DNA from: an uncultured Lachnospiraceae bacterium
GTDB taxonomy: Bacteria > Bacillota > Clostridia > Lachnospirales > Lachnospiraceae
Reading direction: 5' to 3'
DNA: 64,000 bases
Assembly (NCBI GenBank): GCA_902793335.1
Contig: CADBCZ010000011.1
Location: forward strand, 1-64,000
Shown here piece by piece: positions 24,833 through 33,497 of the stretch. Under the pieces are notes generated by a model that saw nothing but the letters and a program-made list of their open reading frames with translations, was not told the origin of the DNA and ran no database searches. The number at the start of each line of letters is the position of its first letter. The stretch's first letter is position 1. The position numbers and the translations under genes are program-made.

Positions 24833-25615
24833 TCACTCACCACCTTCTGCAATGCCCTCACGCATACCAGGTGCAAGGAATGATTTCAATTTTTCTTCTA
24901 TAACACGAGGATTCTCTCCTGCCTGAATAGACAAAAGCCCCTCAATCATTATCTCTTTGACCTGAACTTCTTCATCATTAAGAATTCCAAGCTTAAATGC
25001 TACAGGAGCACTAATCCAGTTAGCAAGAACCGACCCGTAATAAGTAGTGATAAGCGCTATAGCCATATTAGGACCAATCTTATCAGGATCCATGTTCATA
25101 AGCATAAGAACCAGTCCGATAAGAGTACCAATCATACCCCACGCAGGTCCCATAGCACCTAACTGTTTCCAAAATCCAATTCTGCCCTGATGTCTTGAAT
25201 CAATATTAACAAGTTCTGCCTCAAGAATCCCCCTTACCAACTCCGGATCTGTACCATCAACAATGAGCATGATTCCTTTTTTCATAAACGGTTCTTCTAT
25301 ACTGTTAGCCGATTCCTCTAACGCAAGAAGTCCTTCTTTTCTTGCAACATTTGAAAGATCAATAATCTGTTTGATTATTCCGACAACATCCCAGGAAGGA
25401 GTCTTAAAAACAAGACCTATAGCTTTGATACCAGCGACAAAATCAGGTATTGGAAAACTAGCAAAAAGACATCCAAGAGCTCCACCAAAGGTAATAAGAG
25501 CCGATTGAACATCTATGAAATAGTTGATTGCGGCAAAGCCGGCATCACCGGCAACCATACCGAAAATCATCAAACCAAACGATACTACTAAACCAATAAT
25601 TGTTGCTATATCCAC
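24833..25615 (-). CDS. motA: Stator protein MotA
   Basis: The 260-residue protein has four membrane helices, a large cytoplasmic loop with charged residues for contact with FliG, and the MotA/ExbB core (LGAMGPAWGMIGTLIGLVLMLMNM and ALITTYYGSVLANWISAPVAFKL). It starts with GTG behind GGAGATGC. With MotB it forms the ion-driven stator. In Bacillus motAB lies elsewhere; here it is within the fla operon between flbD and fliL. Confidence 0.95.
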   Translation of the reverse strand: MDIATIIGLVVSFGLMIFGMVAGDAGFAAINYFIDVQSALITFGGALGCLFASFPIPDFVAGIKAIGLVFKTPSWDVVGIIKQIIDLSNVARKEGLLALEESANSIEEPFMKKGIMLIVDGTDPELVRGILEAELVNIDSRHQGRIGFWKQLGAMGPAWGMIGTLIGLVLMLMNMDPDKIGPNMAIALITTYYGSVLANWISAPVAFKLGILNDEEVQVKEIMIEGLLSIQAGENPRVIEEKLKSFLAPGMREGIAEGGE

Positions 25616-25727
25616 GACTTGTGCATCTCCATTTCGCTATTTGTAAAGGGGTTAACATCTATTAAATTCTTACCCACAGAATTATAAGAGAATTATAACA
25701 TAAAAGTAAAAAATATTCCACAAAAAA

Positions 25728-25919
25728 TTACAATTCTGATGTATAAATAGCTCTTTTATATGAAATCACCAAACAAGTAACTTCCTCTCGTGTTTCTTTT
25801 ACTATAAGTTTTCTTCCTGTAGTCAAAGTGACCACTGTATTCGGGGTCTCCTCAACCAGTTCTATTATCTCAGCATTTACAGTGAATTTGGTATCATTTA
25901 ATTTTGTAAGTTCAATCAT
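25728..25919 (-). CDS. flbD: Flagellar protein FlbD
   Basis: This 63-residue protein matches the short FlbD (YlzI) family: IELTKLNDTKFTVNAEIIELVEETPNTVVTLTTGRKLIVKET is typical. The function is unknown, but the gene nearly always follows flgE in Firmicutes and spirochaetes, as here. A terminator-like hairpin separates the two, and a 112-bp AT-rich gap follows before motA. Confidence 0.92.
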   Translation of the reverse strand: MIELTKLNDTKFTVNAEIIELVEETPNTVVTLTTGRKLIVKETREEVTCLVISYKRAIYTSEL

Positions 25920-25969
25920 ATTTCTTTCTCCGATACTTATTACGTTATAACTGTTTTATATAATAACAC

Positions 25970-26019
25970 AAAAATACTGCTTTGCAAAAGAAAATAATTT
26001 CCATCACAAAGCAGCATTT
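25970..26019 (-). terminator. Terminator-like hairpin between flgE and flbD
   Basis: On the minus strand AATGCTGCTTTG pairs with CAAAGCAGTATT across an AT-rich loop and is followed by TTTTGTG. The tail is imperfect, so partial termination or mRNA end protection after flgE is more likely than a full stop of the operon. Confidence 0.6.
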
Positions 26020-26033
26020 ATATTTAAAGCATA

Positions 26034-27470
26034 TTATCTCTTAAGATTAACCAGTTCTTCGATAAGTGTATCTGAAACCGTAATGATGCGTGAGTTTGCC
26101 TGAAAACCTCTCTGGGTTACAATCATCTCTGTAAACTCCTGTGAAAGATCCACGTTCGACATCTCAATAACACCCTGTGTCATAGTCTCACCCGTGTTAC
26201 CTATGTCAGTACCTATACCATCAAATGTTCCGGATGCCTGAGTTTCTCTGTATAAACTGTCACCCACAGCCTCAAGACCTGCCGGATTGACGAACTTAGC
26301 AACCGCAATCTGGCCTAACAGTTTTGTAACGCCATTGTCATAAACACCAAACATTTTTCCCTGTGTATCTATACTTACATCTGTAAGCGAGCCAACTCTA
26401 CGACCCTGTCCTGTCATGTCGACGCCTCCTCTTACAGTCTGGACATTACACTCTCCACCCTTTGTTGAATACATAGTAAGGTTAGACAAATCAACTTCAA
26501 TAAATTTAATCTTTTCAGTTTCATTTTGAGCCGACATATCTCTGAACACATCACCTTTATCTGCAGATGCAGGTGTTATCTCAAGTCCAAAAAGTCCCTG
26601 ATCATATGCCGTGTTAAAACCTACAAAATTACCTGTATCCTTATCAAAAGTAAAATAGTTATCCGTATCTATTACATTGCCTGTTTCTTCATAATTACCT
26701 GTACCATTATTAAGTGTTTTTTCTTTTCTGACAAATTTGTAATTATATCCATTTTCAAGTATATTAATATTATTTGAATCTTTGATAGAGTCAATATCAA
26801 GTCTATAGCCATTCTCCGCATTCGGATCCTGTGTAATTTTAAACTTAACAGTATACGAATATCCCAGATTATCATAAATAGGCACCGTAGTAACCACGCC
26901 TTCTGCTGTCTGCAATCTTTCATCAACGCTTGCAATATTACCATGCATATATGTCTTAGACGTCATTTCAGGTGCAGCAGTCTGATTAGATTCCTGCTCC
27001 GGGCGAAGTGCCGATACTGAATCTCTCTTAATCTGTGTAGGATTGTCAGGATCAACCTGCCAACCCATTACAAGATCACCGTTACCTGTAACCAGATTAC
27101 CCGCATCATCAGTCTTGAAAGCACCAACCTTAGTAAAGTAATTCGATCCTCCACGATTAACTATAAAAAATGAACTTCCGTTGATCATAAGATCATATGG
27201 ATTATTGGTTGACTGCGCAGAACCTGATGTCTGAGATACCGAGACCGTCGCAACTCCGGTTCCTAAACCAATCTGTTTTGCATTGGTACCACCACTTGTA
27301 GATGTAGCTCCTGTAGAACTCTGTGTTGTCTGATACAAAACATCTTTAAAAAGTACCTGGCTCGATTTAAAACCAACTGTATTAACATTTGAAATATTAT
27401 TACCTATAACATCCATTTTTGTCTGGTGTGTCTTAAGGCCAGCAACACCAGAATAAAGTGATCTCATCAT
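26034..27470 (-). CDS. flgE: Flagellar hook protein FlgE
   Basis: The 478-residue protein begins MMRSLYSGVAGLKTHQTKMDVIGNNISNVNTVGFKSS, the hook/rod signature used for export, and ends with the matching heptad helix (NVDLSQEFTEMIVTQRGFQANSRIITVSDTLIEELVNLKR). FlgE subunits build the hook. I place the start at the ATG at 27470 because AGGAGGT stands 8 nt upstream, and not at the longer frame at 27500. The middle domain is variable as expected. Confidence 0.95.
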   Translation of the reverse strand: MMRSLYSGVAGLKTHQTKMDVIGNNISNVNTVGFKSSQVLFKDVLYQTTQSSTGATSTSGGTNAKQIGLGTGVATVSVSQTSGSAQSTNNPYDLMINGSSFFIVNRGGSNYFTKVGAFKTDDAGNLVTGNGDLVMGWQVDPDNPTQIKRDSVSALRPEQESNQTAAPEMTSKTYMHGNIASVDERLQTAEGVVTTVPIYDNLGYSYTVKFKITQDPNAENGYRLDIDSIKDSNNINILENGYNYKFVRKEKTLNNGTGNYEETGNVIDTDNYFTFDKDTGNFVGFNTAYDQGLFGLEITPASADKGDVFRDMSAQNETEKIKFIEVDLSNLTMYSTKGGECNVQTVRGGVDMTGQGRRVGSLTDVSIDTQGKMFGVYDNGVTKLLGQIAVAKFVNPAGLEAVGDSLYRETQASGTFDGIGTDIGNTGETMTQGVIEMSNVDLSQEFTEMIVTQRGFQANSRIITVSDTLIEELVNLKR

Positions 27471-27538
27471 AACTTTTGACCTCCTAATCCTGTATAGCAA
27501 TGATTATAAATTATCATCATTACTTAATCCATCGATGG

Positions 27539-27585
27539 CGTTCCTTCTGTCATTCAGGAACGACTAGCCTCCTAAAGGTCCGGCT
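27539..27585 (-). other. Two intercistronic hairpins ahead of flgE
   Basis: Just after the stop of the upstream gene, AGCC..CCT-TT-AGG..GGCT (27585-27566) forms one hairpin and CGTTCCT/AGGAACG (27562-27539) another, both in the untranslated gap before flgE. No T-run follows. They could stabilise or process the flgE mRNA or tune translation of this very abundant protein. Confidence 0.5.
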
Positions 27586-27991
27586 ATACGATTACCGCTC
27601 CATCGATATTTGTAAATACATTACCATCTTCCGTTTCCTGTTCCATTGCAGTTATTACCGTGTTATTTTTAACGTTAACGATAAAAGCAATGTTATCCAT
27701 CATTACAAGCGACTCATTAATACTTTTCTCCTTAGCCTGCATTACACCCCTGTTCAGTCTGTCAATCTGAGCATCCGACAAATTGATATTTCGACTTTCT
27801 AAACGTTCATTTGCATGTTTGGAAAATGTAACCCTTGAATCCAGGACATTTTTATCCCTAACACTTCCAAGAATGCTTTTGAAATCCTTACCCTGCAATT
27901 CACCGGGGTTCTTCGCACTTTCATTTTTCTTATTGAAATAGGCATCCTTCACCTGTTCAATAGATATAAATGAGTTATTCAAACGATCCAT
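27584..27991 (-). CDS. Flagellar operon protein, TIGR02530 family
   Basis: The 135-residue protein matches the TIGR02530 family, recognisable from VTFSKHANERLESRNINLSDAQIDRLNRGVMQAKEKSINESLVMMDNIAFIVNVKNNTVITAM. Members lie next to flgD and flgE in Firmicutes motility operons. They are suspected to help hook assembly, but no biochemical function is established. The N-terminal 55 residues are variable. A GAGG ribosome site precedes the ATG. Confidence 0.88.
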   Translation of the reverse strand: MDRLNNSFISIEQVKDAYFNKKNESAKNPGELQGKDFKSILGSVRDKNVLDSRVTFSKHANERLESRNINLSDAQIDRLNRGVMQAKEKSINESLVMMDNIAFIVNVKNNTVITAMEQETEDGNVFTNIDGAVIV

Positions 27992-28018
27992 GTTATCGCC
28001 TCATTTCTATAACTAACG

Positions 28019-28528
28019 TTACTCACCATCAACTTTCTCTACAACAGTCCCCTCAGTTCCTGTGGATGTATCAACCGAAGTATTTTCCACCTTCGCCTGA
28101 TCTGCTAAATGCTCAATGTAATCCATACTTACAACCGAATCAAGATAATCAGACGGATAATAATCATCTCCTATATGGAAATATGTCTTACCGTCCTGAA
28201 CTGTCACGTAATCCACAAGTCCGCTCACCTGATCAATATTACCTACCGCATCCGGAACATTAAGGATCACATACTGTCCTGTAAGACTCATCGTCTGGCC
28301 CGATGTAATGGTCGATGTAAGATTCTGCATCTGTTCTACTGAAGAGAATTGAGCCATCTGAGACATATATTCTGTATTACTTGTAGGCTCCATAGGATCC
28401 TGATACTGCATCTGAGTTACCAGCAATTTCAAAAAAGCATCCTTATCAAGAGAGTTTTTATTTTCGGTTTTGCTGTTTGCCGACGCAACATTACTGACTG
28501 CGCTTGTGTCAATTCCCAATCCTGCCAT
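28019..28528 (-). CDS. flgD: Hook-capping protein FlgD
   Basis: The 169-residue protein has the conserved FlgD N-terminal region LDKDAFLKLLVTQMQYQDPMEPTSNTEYMSQMAQFSSVEQMQNLTS. Downstream is a short variable part, shorter than in enteric FlgD. It forms the scaffold on which FlgE polymerises. The ATG at 28528 is chosen because GAGGAGG lies 7 nt upstream. The longer frame to 28546 starts before the ribosome site. Confidence 0.93.
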   Translation of the reverse strand: MAGLGIDTSAVSNVASANSKTENKNSLDKDAFLKLLVTQMQYQDPMEPTSNTEYMSQMAQFSSVEQMQNLTSTITSGQTMSLTGQYVILNVPDAVGNIDQVSGLVDYVTVQDGKTYFHIGDDYYPSDYLDSVVSMDYIEHLADQAKVENTSVDTSTGTEGTVVEKVDGE

Positions 28529-28605
28529 AACCATTCCTCCTCGCATAATATTTTTATAGTATTGTTATCGACATTTATCAAATAAAAATTAACTCTTTAA
28601 TTATT

Positions 28606-29985
28606 TTAAGCACGATAACTTACACTACTACCTTCAACCTGCATTTTTTGAACCTCAATCTCATCAGCAGAATCTTCGTCCTCGCCATCGAAAAATCCAA
28701 GTTTTGTACCGCGTTTTCCGGTCCCCTGCTGCTGGTATTGTTCCTGCTTCTGATCACTCTCAGCAAATGCTGTTGTTGAAACCATTACCTCAATAGCGTC
28801 CACCTTAAGATTCTGATTCTGTAATGATTCTTTGAGATTATTAAGTCCGGCTTCTATAGCCTGTCTTGCAGTTTCCGTCTCTGCTGCTATTTTCGCCGTC
28901 ATAACTCCATCTTTAGAAATAACGTGTATCTGTATCCTTCCCAAATGTTCCGGATATAACTGCATTTCCATCGAAGTGTTGGCCTCATTGATATTAACTC
29001 GTATCTGTTCAACTATCTGATCAACTATCTGAACAGGTCTTACACTCGTTTCCGAAACAGGTGTGACATCTTCTACACTATTAACGGCATTGTTAATATT
29101 CTGAATTATAGTATTCTTATTATCAGCATCAACATTATCGTCAGACTTGCTGTAATTCTTCGATGAGGATTTTGCTTTTTCTTCTTCATTCTCAAATTCT
29201 ATTTTTACATCGATATCATTTTTCGAAAGATTATTCACTCCGGACTCTGCCTCAGGCATATGTTCTGTTTCAAAGTCTTCATTTTGAACAATAGGATTAT
29301 TATTTAACTTAGAAAAATCATCAACCAAAACCAGCTCTTCTTCGAATGCAGAAACAATTTCATCAAAAGAAACATCTTTTCCTTCAAGAATTGCATTTAC
29401 ATCAAAAACAAATTCTTCAAGATTTGCATTCAGTGTTTCGTCTGTAAGTAGCGAAGATACGTCAGCCGATTCCATGTTAAGAAACAGTGATTTCAAACCA
29501 TCATTACTGAACAATTCTTCAAATTCCATACCCATCTGATCCAAATTCGACTGAACATCCTCAATATTAACTTCAAATTTGTTCATTATGTAGATAAGTA
29601 TGTCTTCAATTGCACTCACTATGTCATTATTATCTTCTGTAGACATATCTTCCGAAACAGCATCGACATTTGATACATTGTCGGTTTCAAGCTTATTCCT
29701 GACTTTATTGTTTGAATTTGTCGAAACAGGCTTTTTTTCCGTCTTAACATCGGTTGTTTCCTTCTTATTGTTCGCATTAGTTTCTTTAGAAACCGCATTA
29801 CTTCTTTCAGAAAACAATTCTTTTTCCGTAGATACTCCTCTTAAACCCTTGTCATCTCCTTTACCAGATGCATTAAGAAAGCTGGCAAAATCAGCACCGC
29901 CAAGTTCATCTCCGCCGCCTTTTTTGTTAGTTGCTGCTCCAACAGATAAAAAGTTCGCAGCATTAACACTTTCTTGTACCTGCAT
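28606..29985 (-). CDS. fliK: Hook-length control protein FliK
   Basis: The 459-residue protein has a long Asn/Asp/Lys/Glu-rich N-terminal ruler region and a C-terminal Flg_hook domain (about 325-415: VDQIVEQIRVNINEANTSMEMQLYPEHLGRIQIHV..GVMTAKIAAETETARQAIEAGLNNLKESLQNQNL). The MQLxPExLGxIxI motif is diagnostic. FliK measures hook length and triggers the FlhB switch. Only the C-terminal domain is conserved between species, as expected. Confidence 0.92.
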   Translation of the reverse strand: MQVQESVNAANFLSVGAATNKKGGGDELGGADFASFLNASGKGDDKGLRGVSTEKELFSERSNAVSKETNANNKKETTDVKTEKKPVSTNSNNKVRNKLETDNVSNVDAVSEDMSTEDNNDIVSAIEDILIYIMNKFEVNIEDVQSNLDQMGMEFEELFSNDGLKSLFLNMESADVSSLLTDETLNANLEEFVFDVNAILEGKDVSFDEIVSAFEEELVLVDDFSKLNNNPIVQNEDFETEHMPEAESGVNNLSKNDIDVKIEFENEEEKAKSSSKNYSKSDDNVDADNKNTIIQNINNAVNSVEDVTPVSETSVRPVQIVDQIVEQIRVNINEANTSMEMQLYPEHLGRIQIHVISKDGVMTAKIAAETETARQAIEAGLNNLKESLQNQNLKVDAIEVMVSTTAFAESDQKQEQYQQQGTGKRGTKLGFFDGEDEDSADEIEVQKMQVEGSSVSYRA

Positions 29986-30021
29986 ATATTTCCTCCTTTC
30001 AAAATTGTGGAAAATGTAGTG

Positions 30022-30789
30022 CTATGGCATCAATTTTTTTGTGACATTAGCGGCAAAATCAGGATCCATCTGATCCATTATCTTAGCTCTACTGTCAGCA
30101 CTCATTGCTGACATTATTCTTGCAACCGTATCAAGATCATTCGACATCTTGTTAAGTACTTGTGCTGCTTCCTTAGGCTTCATGCTCTGATAAGTCTTTG
30201 CCAGATCCTTGATTTCCTTGTCAGACTGCCTGTCAGTTATGAGTTGTCTGTAGATAGACTCCGCATATGCCGAATCAATGCTTTCATACCACTTAATATA
30301 TGTATCGGCATCTGGAGCGTTTTCTCCATAGACTATTTCGTTATAAAATTCTTCTTTTTGTTTCTGAAACTCTGACTGACTGTTCTCAAACACCTGCAAA
30401 CGCTCAACTTGTTTCTTTAAATCTTCATTTTCTTCTTTTAATGATTTATTGTTAGCATTGAGTTCCTCATTGGCTTTTTCAAGCTCAGCAATCATTTCCT
30501 TAGCTTGTGACAAGGTAGCAATCTTATTTTCATCACCTTCATCTTCTGCTTCCTGCTCAAGCTGTTCATCAGTCGGTTCAGGAAGAATCTTGTTGATAAC
30601 CGGAACATCCTTCAAAATCGGTCTTAGCATTGTACTTCCAAAACCTCCCACATCCAGTTTTACCAGCGCACACAGTATTGCCAGCCAAACAACAATTATT
30701 AAAATAACGAAAAAGAACGAGAGTATTTTGCTTCCAATACCTTCACCATCAGATTCTTTTTGTTTTTTTTCTTTGTTCTTTTTTGCCAT
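30022..30789 (-). CDS. MotE/YlxF-like membrane protein with MgtE N-like domain
   Basis: The 255-residue protein has a Lys-rich start, one membrane helix (about 25-45), and a coiled coil (about 90-145, EKANEELNANNKSLKEENEDLKKQVERL). The C-terminal domain (about 180-255: YQSMKPKEAAQVLNKMSNDLDTVARIMSAMSADSRAKIMDQMDPDFAANVTKKL) resembles the MgtE intracellular N domain. Proteins of this build between fliJ and fliK are called YlxF in Bacillus and MotE in alphaproteobacteria, where MotE is a chaperone for the stator-associated protein MotC. The role here is inferred from position. Confidence 0.78.
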   Translation of the reverse strand: MAKKNKEKKQKESDGEGIGSKILSFFFVILIIVVWLAILCALVKLDVGGFGSTMLRPILKDVPVINKILPEPTDEQLEQEAEDEGDENKIATLSQAKEMIAELEKANEELNANNKSLKEENEDLKKQVERLQVFENSQSEFQKQKEEFYNEIVYGENAPDADTYIKWYESIDSAYAESIYRQLITDRQSDKEIKDLAKTYQSMKPKEAAQVLNKMSNDLDTVARIMSAMSADSRAKIMDQMDPDFAANVTKKLMP

Positions 30790-30793
30790 TGTC

Positions 30794-31249
30794 TTACTCC
30801 TCTTTCTCTGATGTATCGTTATATTGATAACTTATCAATTCATCTATTTCCTTCATTTCTTCCCGATTAAGCTCATGCAAAAACAATTCAAATTGATTTT
30901 CTTTTAGTTTCTCGTGTATTTTTCGTTCCTGCATAGCTATATTCATTTTTTGAATTGCAGCATCAAGCTCTGTTTCTATCGACTTAACAACCTTTTTTTG
31001 GGCATTTATATATTCATCTATAATAATTATAGCTTCTTTACACTCTTCAATTTCTAAAATTTCAAGTTTTTCAGAAACAAGCCTTCTATACAAATCAAAA
31101 TAATCATTTTTTCGTTTTTTTAGACTATCAAGTTGTTCCTCAGCCTCATCAAGGCGCATACGAACAACCATGTATTCCTGTTTTGCCTGTTCTTCCATCT
31201 TATATTTGATGTTAAGGATATTCTCCATTCTGTAAATGAATTTGGCCAT
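30794..31249 (-). CDS. fliJ: Flagellar export chaperone FliJ
   Basis: This 151-residue, nearly all-helical protein forms a long antiparallel coiled coil, starting FIYRMENILNIKYKMEEQAKQEY, which matches FliJ. FliJ resembles the gamma subunit of F-ATPase and couples the FliI ATPase to FlhA. It is 18 nt downstream of fliI, the canonical place. Confidence 0.9.
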   Translation of the reverse strand: MAKFIYRMENILNIKYKMEEQAKQEYMVVRMRLDEAEEQLDSLKKRKNDYFDLYRRLVSEKLEILEIEECKEAIIIIDEYINAQKKVVKSIETELDAAIQKMNIAMQERKIHEKLKENQFELFLHELNREEMKEIDELISYQYNDTSEKEE

Positions 31250-31267
31250 AAAAACACCTCATATGTA

Positions 31268-32590
31268 TCATTCTCTGAAAATGTCCTCTAATAATTCCAT
31301 TTCCTCATCGAATTGATATTTTGTGTCAACATCCTGTGTAAGATAGTCATTCACCTTATCAATCTTGCTGATTGCATAATCAATTGAGGGATTCGAACCC
31401 TTCTTATACGCACCAATATTGATAAGATCTTCAGCTTCATTATAAGTTGCCAGAACATTTCTCAGTTTTCCACTAAGTTCTTTATGTTCTTTTGTAGCAA
31501 TACCACTCATACATCTCGATATACTTTGGAGTACATCCACTGCCGGATAATGATTCTTATGCGCCATCTTTCTGGACAAAACAATATGTCCGTCAAGAAT
31601 ACCACGTGCAGTATCAGATATCGGCTCATTAAAATCATCACCATCAACAAGAACCGCATACAATCCCGTAATCGATCCATTAGACGCATTTCCTGCACGT
31701 TCCAATACCCTGGGCAGTTCTGCGTAAACAGACGGAGGATACCCTCTGGTAACCGGCGGTTCACCGGACGCAAGACCTATTTCTCTCTGAGCCATACAGA
31801 ACCTTGTCATATTATCCATCATGAGTAAAACATCTTTACCCTGATCTCTGAAATATTCCGCAATAGCCGTTGCAGTCTTTGCAGCCTTATTTCTGATAAG
31901 CGCCGGTTTGTCAGAAGTCGCGATAACAACAACCGAACGCTTCATACCTTCTTCGCCCAGGTCTCTCTCGATAAATTCACGAACCTCTCTTCCACGCTCT
32001 CCTATAAGAGCAATCACATTGATATCAGCCCTGGTATTTCTGGCAAACATTCCCATTAAAGTAGATTTTCCAACGCCTGAACCGGCAAAAATACCAATAC
32101 GTTGCCCCTTTCCAACAGTTATGGTTCCGTCCACAGCTTTAACACCAAGTGGTAACACATCAGTGATCATCTTTCTCTTCAACGCATCCGGTGGATCGGC
32201 ATCTATCGGATAAGCTACTTTTAGATTAAGCTGTTTTCCATCCATAGGACGTCCCAGACCATCTAAAGCACGTCCAAGCAATTCCTCACCAACCTGTACC
32301 TTTAACGGCTCTTTTGTATTTTCAACTGTTGCACCCGGACCAATTCCCTCAACACTGTCAAAAGGCATAAGTAAAACACGATTATCCCTAAACCCAACAA
32401 CCTCGGCCATAACCTCCTGATTACCATTTCTTGACCTGATCTTACATAAATCATTAAGCTTGCATGACGGTCCTACAGATTCGATAGTCAGGCCTACGAT
32501 TTTTGCAACCTTACCCAATTCTGTCGTGTATGAATTATCAAGTAACGAAAAAAAAGAATCATAATCAACGTGCCAAGTATTGCCACCCAC
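31268..32590 (-). CDS. fliI: Flagellum-specific ATPase FliI
   Basis: The 440-residue F1-beta-like ATPase has Walker A GIFAGSGVGKSTLMGM, the RGREVREFIERDLGEEG block, Walker B VLLMMDNMTRFCMAQREIGL, and GEPPVTRGYPPSVYAELPRVLERAG, typical of type III export ATPases. It unfolds and docks substrates at the export gate with FliH and FliJ, whose genes flank it. Length is normal. Confidence 0.97.
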   Translation of the reverse strand: MGGNTWHVDYDSFFSLLDNSYTTELGKVAKIVGLTIESVGPSCKLNDLCKIRSRNGNQEVMAEVVGFRDNRVLLMPFDSVEGIGPGATVENTKEPLKVQVGEELLGRALDGLGRPMDGKQLNLKVAYPIDADPPDALKRKMITDVLPLGVKAVDGTITVGKGQRIGIFAGSGVGKSTLMGMFARNTRADINVIALIGERGREVREFIERDLGEEGMKRSVVVIATSDKPALIRNKAAKTATAIAEYFRDQGKDVLLMMDNMTRFCMAQREIGLASGEPPVTRGYPPSVYAELPRVLERAGNASNGSITGLYAVLVDGDDFNEPISDTARGILDGHIVLSRKMAHKNHYPAVDVLQSISRCMSGIATKEHKELSGKLRNVLATYNEAEDLINIGAYKKGSNPSIDYAISKIDKVNDYLTQDVDTKYQFDEEMELLEDIFRE

Positions 32591-32597
32591 TAATACA

Positions 32598-33497
32598 TTA
32601 CTCCTTTATCATCATTTTAAGTGCTTTCTTAAGATTACCAAGCTGTACATCTAAGCTTAAATCAACAATACCATTATCCGTCTCTATTAGGCATTGCATT
32701 TTGCTAAGCTTTGAATCTTCAAAAATCTCAAGTTTTATACCAGGATTGAGCGCACCGTATATATTATCTTTGTTTAGTAGCACCTCTTCATAATCATCCG
32801 GAGATACTTTAATAACAAAATTACGACTGTTATCCAGTTCTTTCATCGCACAGTTTATCATATACATAAGCACGCCATGCATGCCCTCAATAGATACACC
32901 TGTTATATGAGAGACCATATCAATAAGCCATCTGGCAATATTATTCTCTGCATCTTTAACAAGTTCCATTTGTTTCAACTCAAACAATGCCTCCTGATCA
33001 GATATCATCTGTTCAAGTTGCCTTCTCTGCTCTTCTAATTCCTTCTCAATTTGACCGCTACCATTATTGTAACCTTCCTGATAGCCTTCTTTCTTAGCCT
33101 GTTCCCTTATCGAAGTTGCCTCGTCAAAAGCATCTGCTCTTAATTGTTCCGCCTCATCATGTGCTCGACTTACAATATCTTCAGCCTCTCTCTTAGCCGA
33201 ATTAATAATATCTTCAGCCGAAGTATTGGCATTTGATGTAAGAACATCTGTAAGATCAGGCAATAAAGTAGTATCCATTGTAAGCGAAGTGTCAGTATCA
33301 GCCAGCTCCAGACCATCCAATTCTGCGTCCTCAAGCATCGCCTCAGCAATGGCTTCCTCAACACTGGTTTCAGCAGTTGCAGCAGCCTCTTCTATTGCAC
33401 TGTCAATCCCTTTGATTATTTTATTCTCATTTGCATCAATTACAATTGTTTTATCTTCAGAAAATGCAACAAATCCCGACTTTATAAGATTAGACAA
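32598..33497 (-). CDS. fliH: Flagellar export regulator FliH
   Basis: The 299-residue protein has a variable acidic/Ala-rich N-terminus and a central helical stretch (SAKREAEDIVSRAHDEAEQLRADAFDEATSIREQAKKEGYQEGYNNG). The C-terminal region resembles the F-ATPase delta/E domain (VSHITGVSIEGM..ISP-like VIKVSPDDYEEVL). The GYQEGYNNG motif marks the family. FliH binds and inhibits FliI and links it to the C-ring. It overlaps fliG by 8 nt. Confidence 0.9.
   Translation of the reverse strand: MSNLIKSGFVAFSEDKTIVIDANENKIIKGIDSAIEEAAATAETSVEEAIAEAMLEDAELDGLELADTDTSLTMDTTLLPDLTDVLTSNANTSAEDIINSAKREAEDIVSRAHDEAEQLRADAFDEATSIREQAKKEGYQEGYNNGSGQIEKELEEQRRQLEQMISDQEALFELKQMELVKDAENNIARWLIDMVSHITGVSIEGMHGVLMYMINCAMKELDNSRNFVIKVSPDDYEEVLLNKDNIYGALNPGIKLEIFEDSKLSKMQCLIETDNGIVDLSLDVQLGNLKKALKMMIKE

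Noticed and set aside
26526..26777. Plus-strand frame opposite flgE
   Set aside because: It is a low-complexity Ile/Lys-rich shadow of the hook gene.
27000..27030. GCCGATACTG as a sigma-28 -10 element
   Set aside because: It lies inside flgE on the opposite strand and has no TAAA at the right distance.
33455..33480. A CodY-box-like sequence inside fliH
   Set aside because: It has three or more mismatches to the consensus and lies in coding sequence with no promoter nearby.
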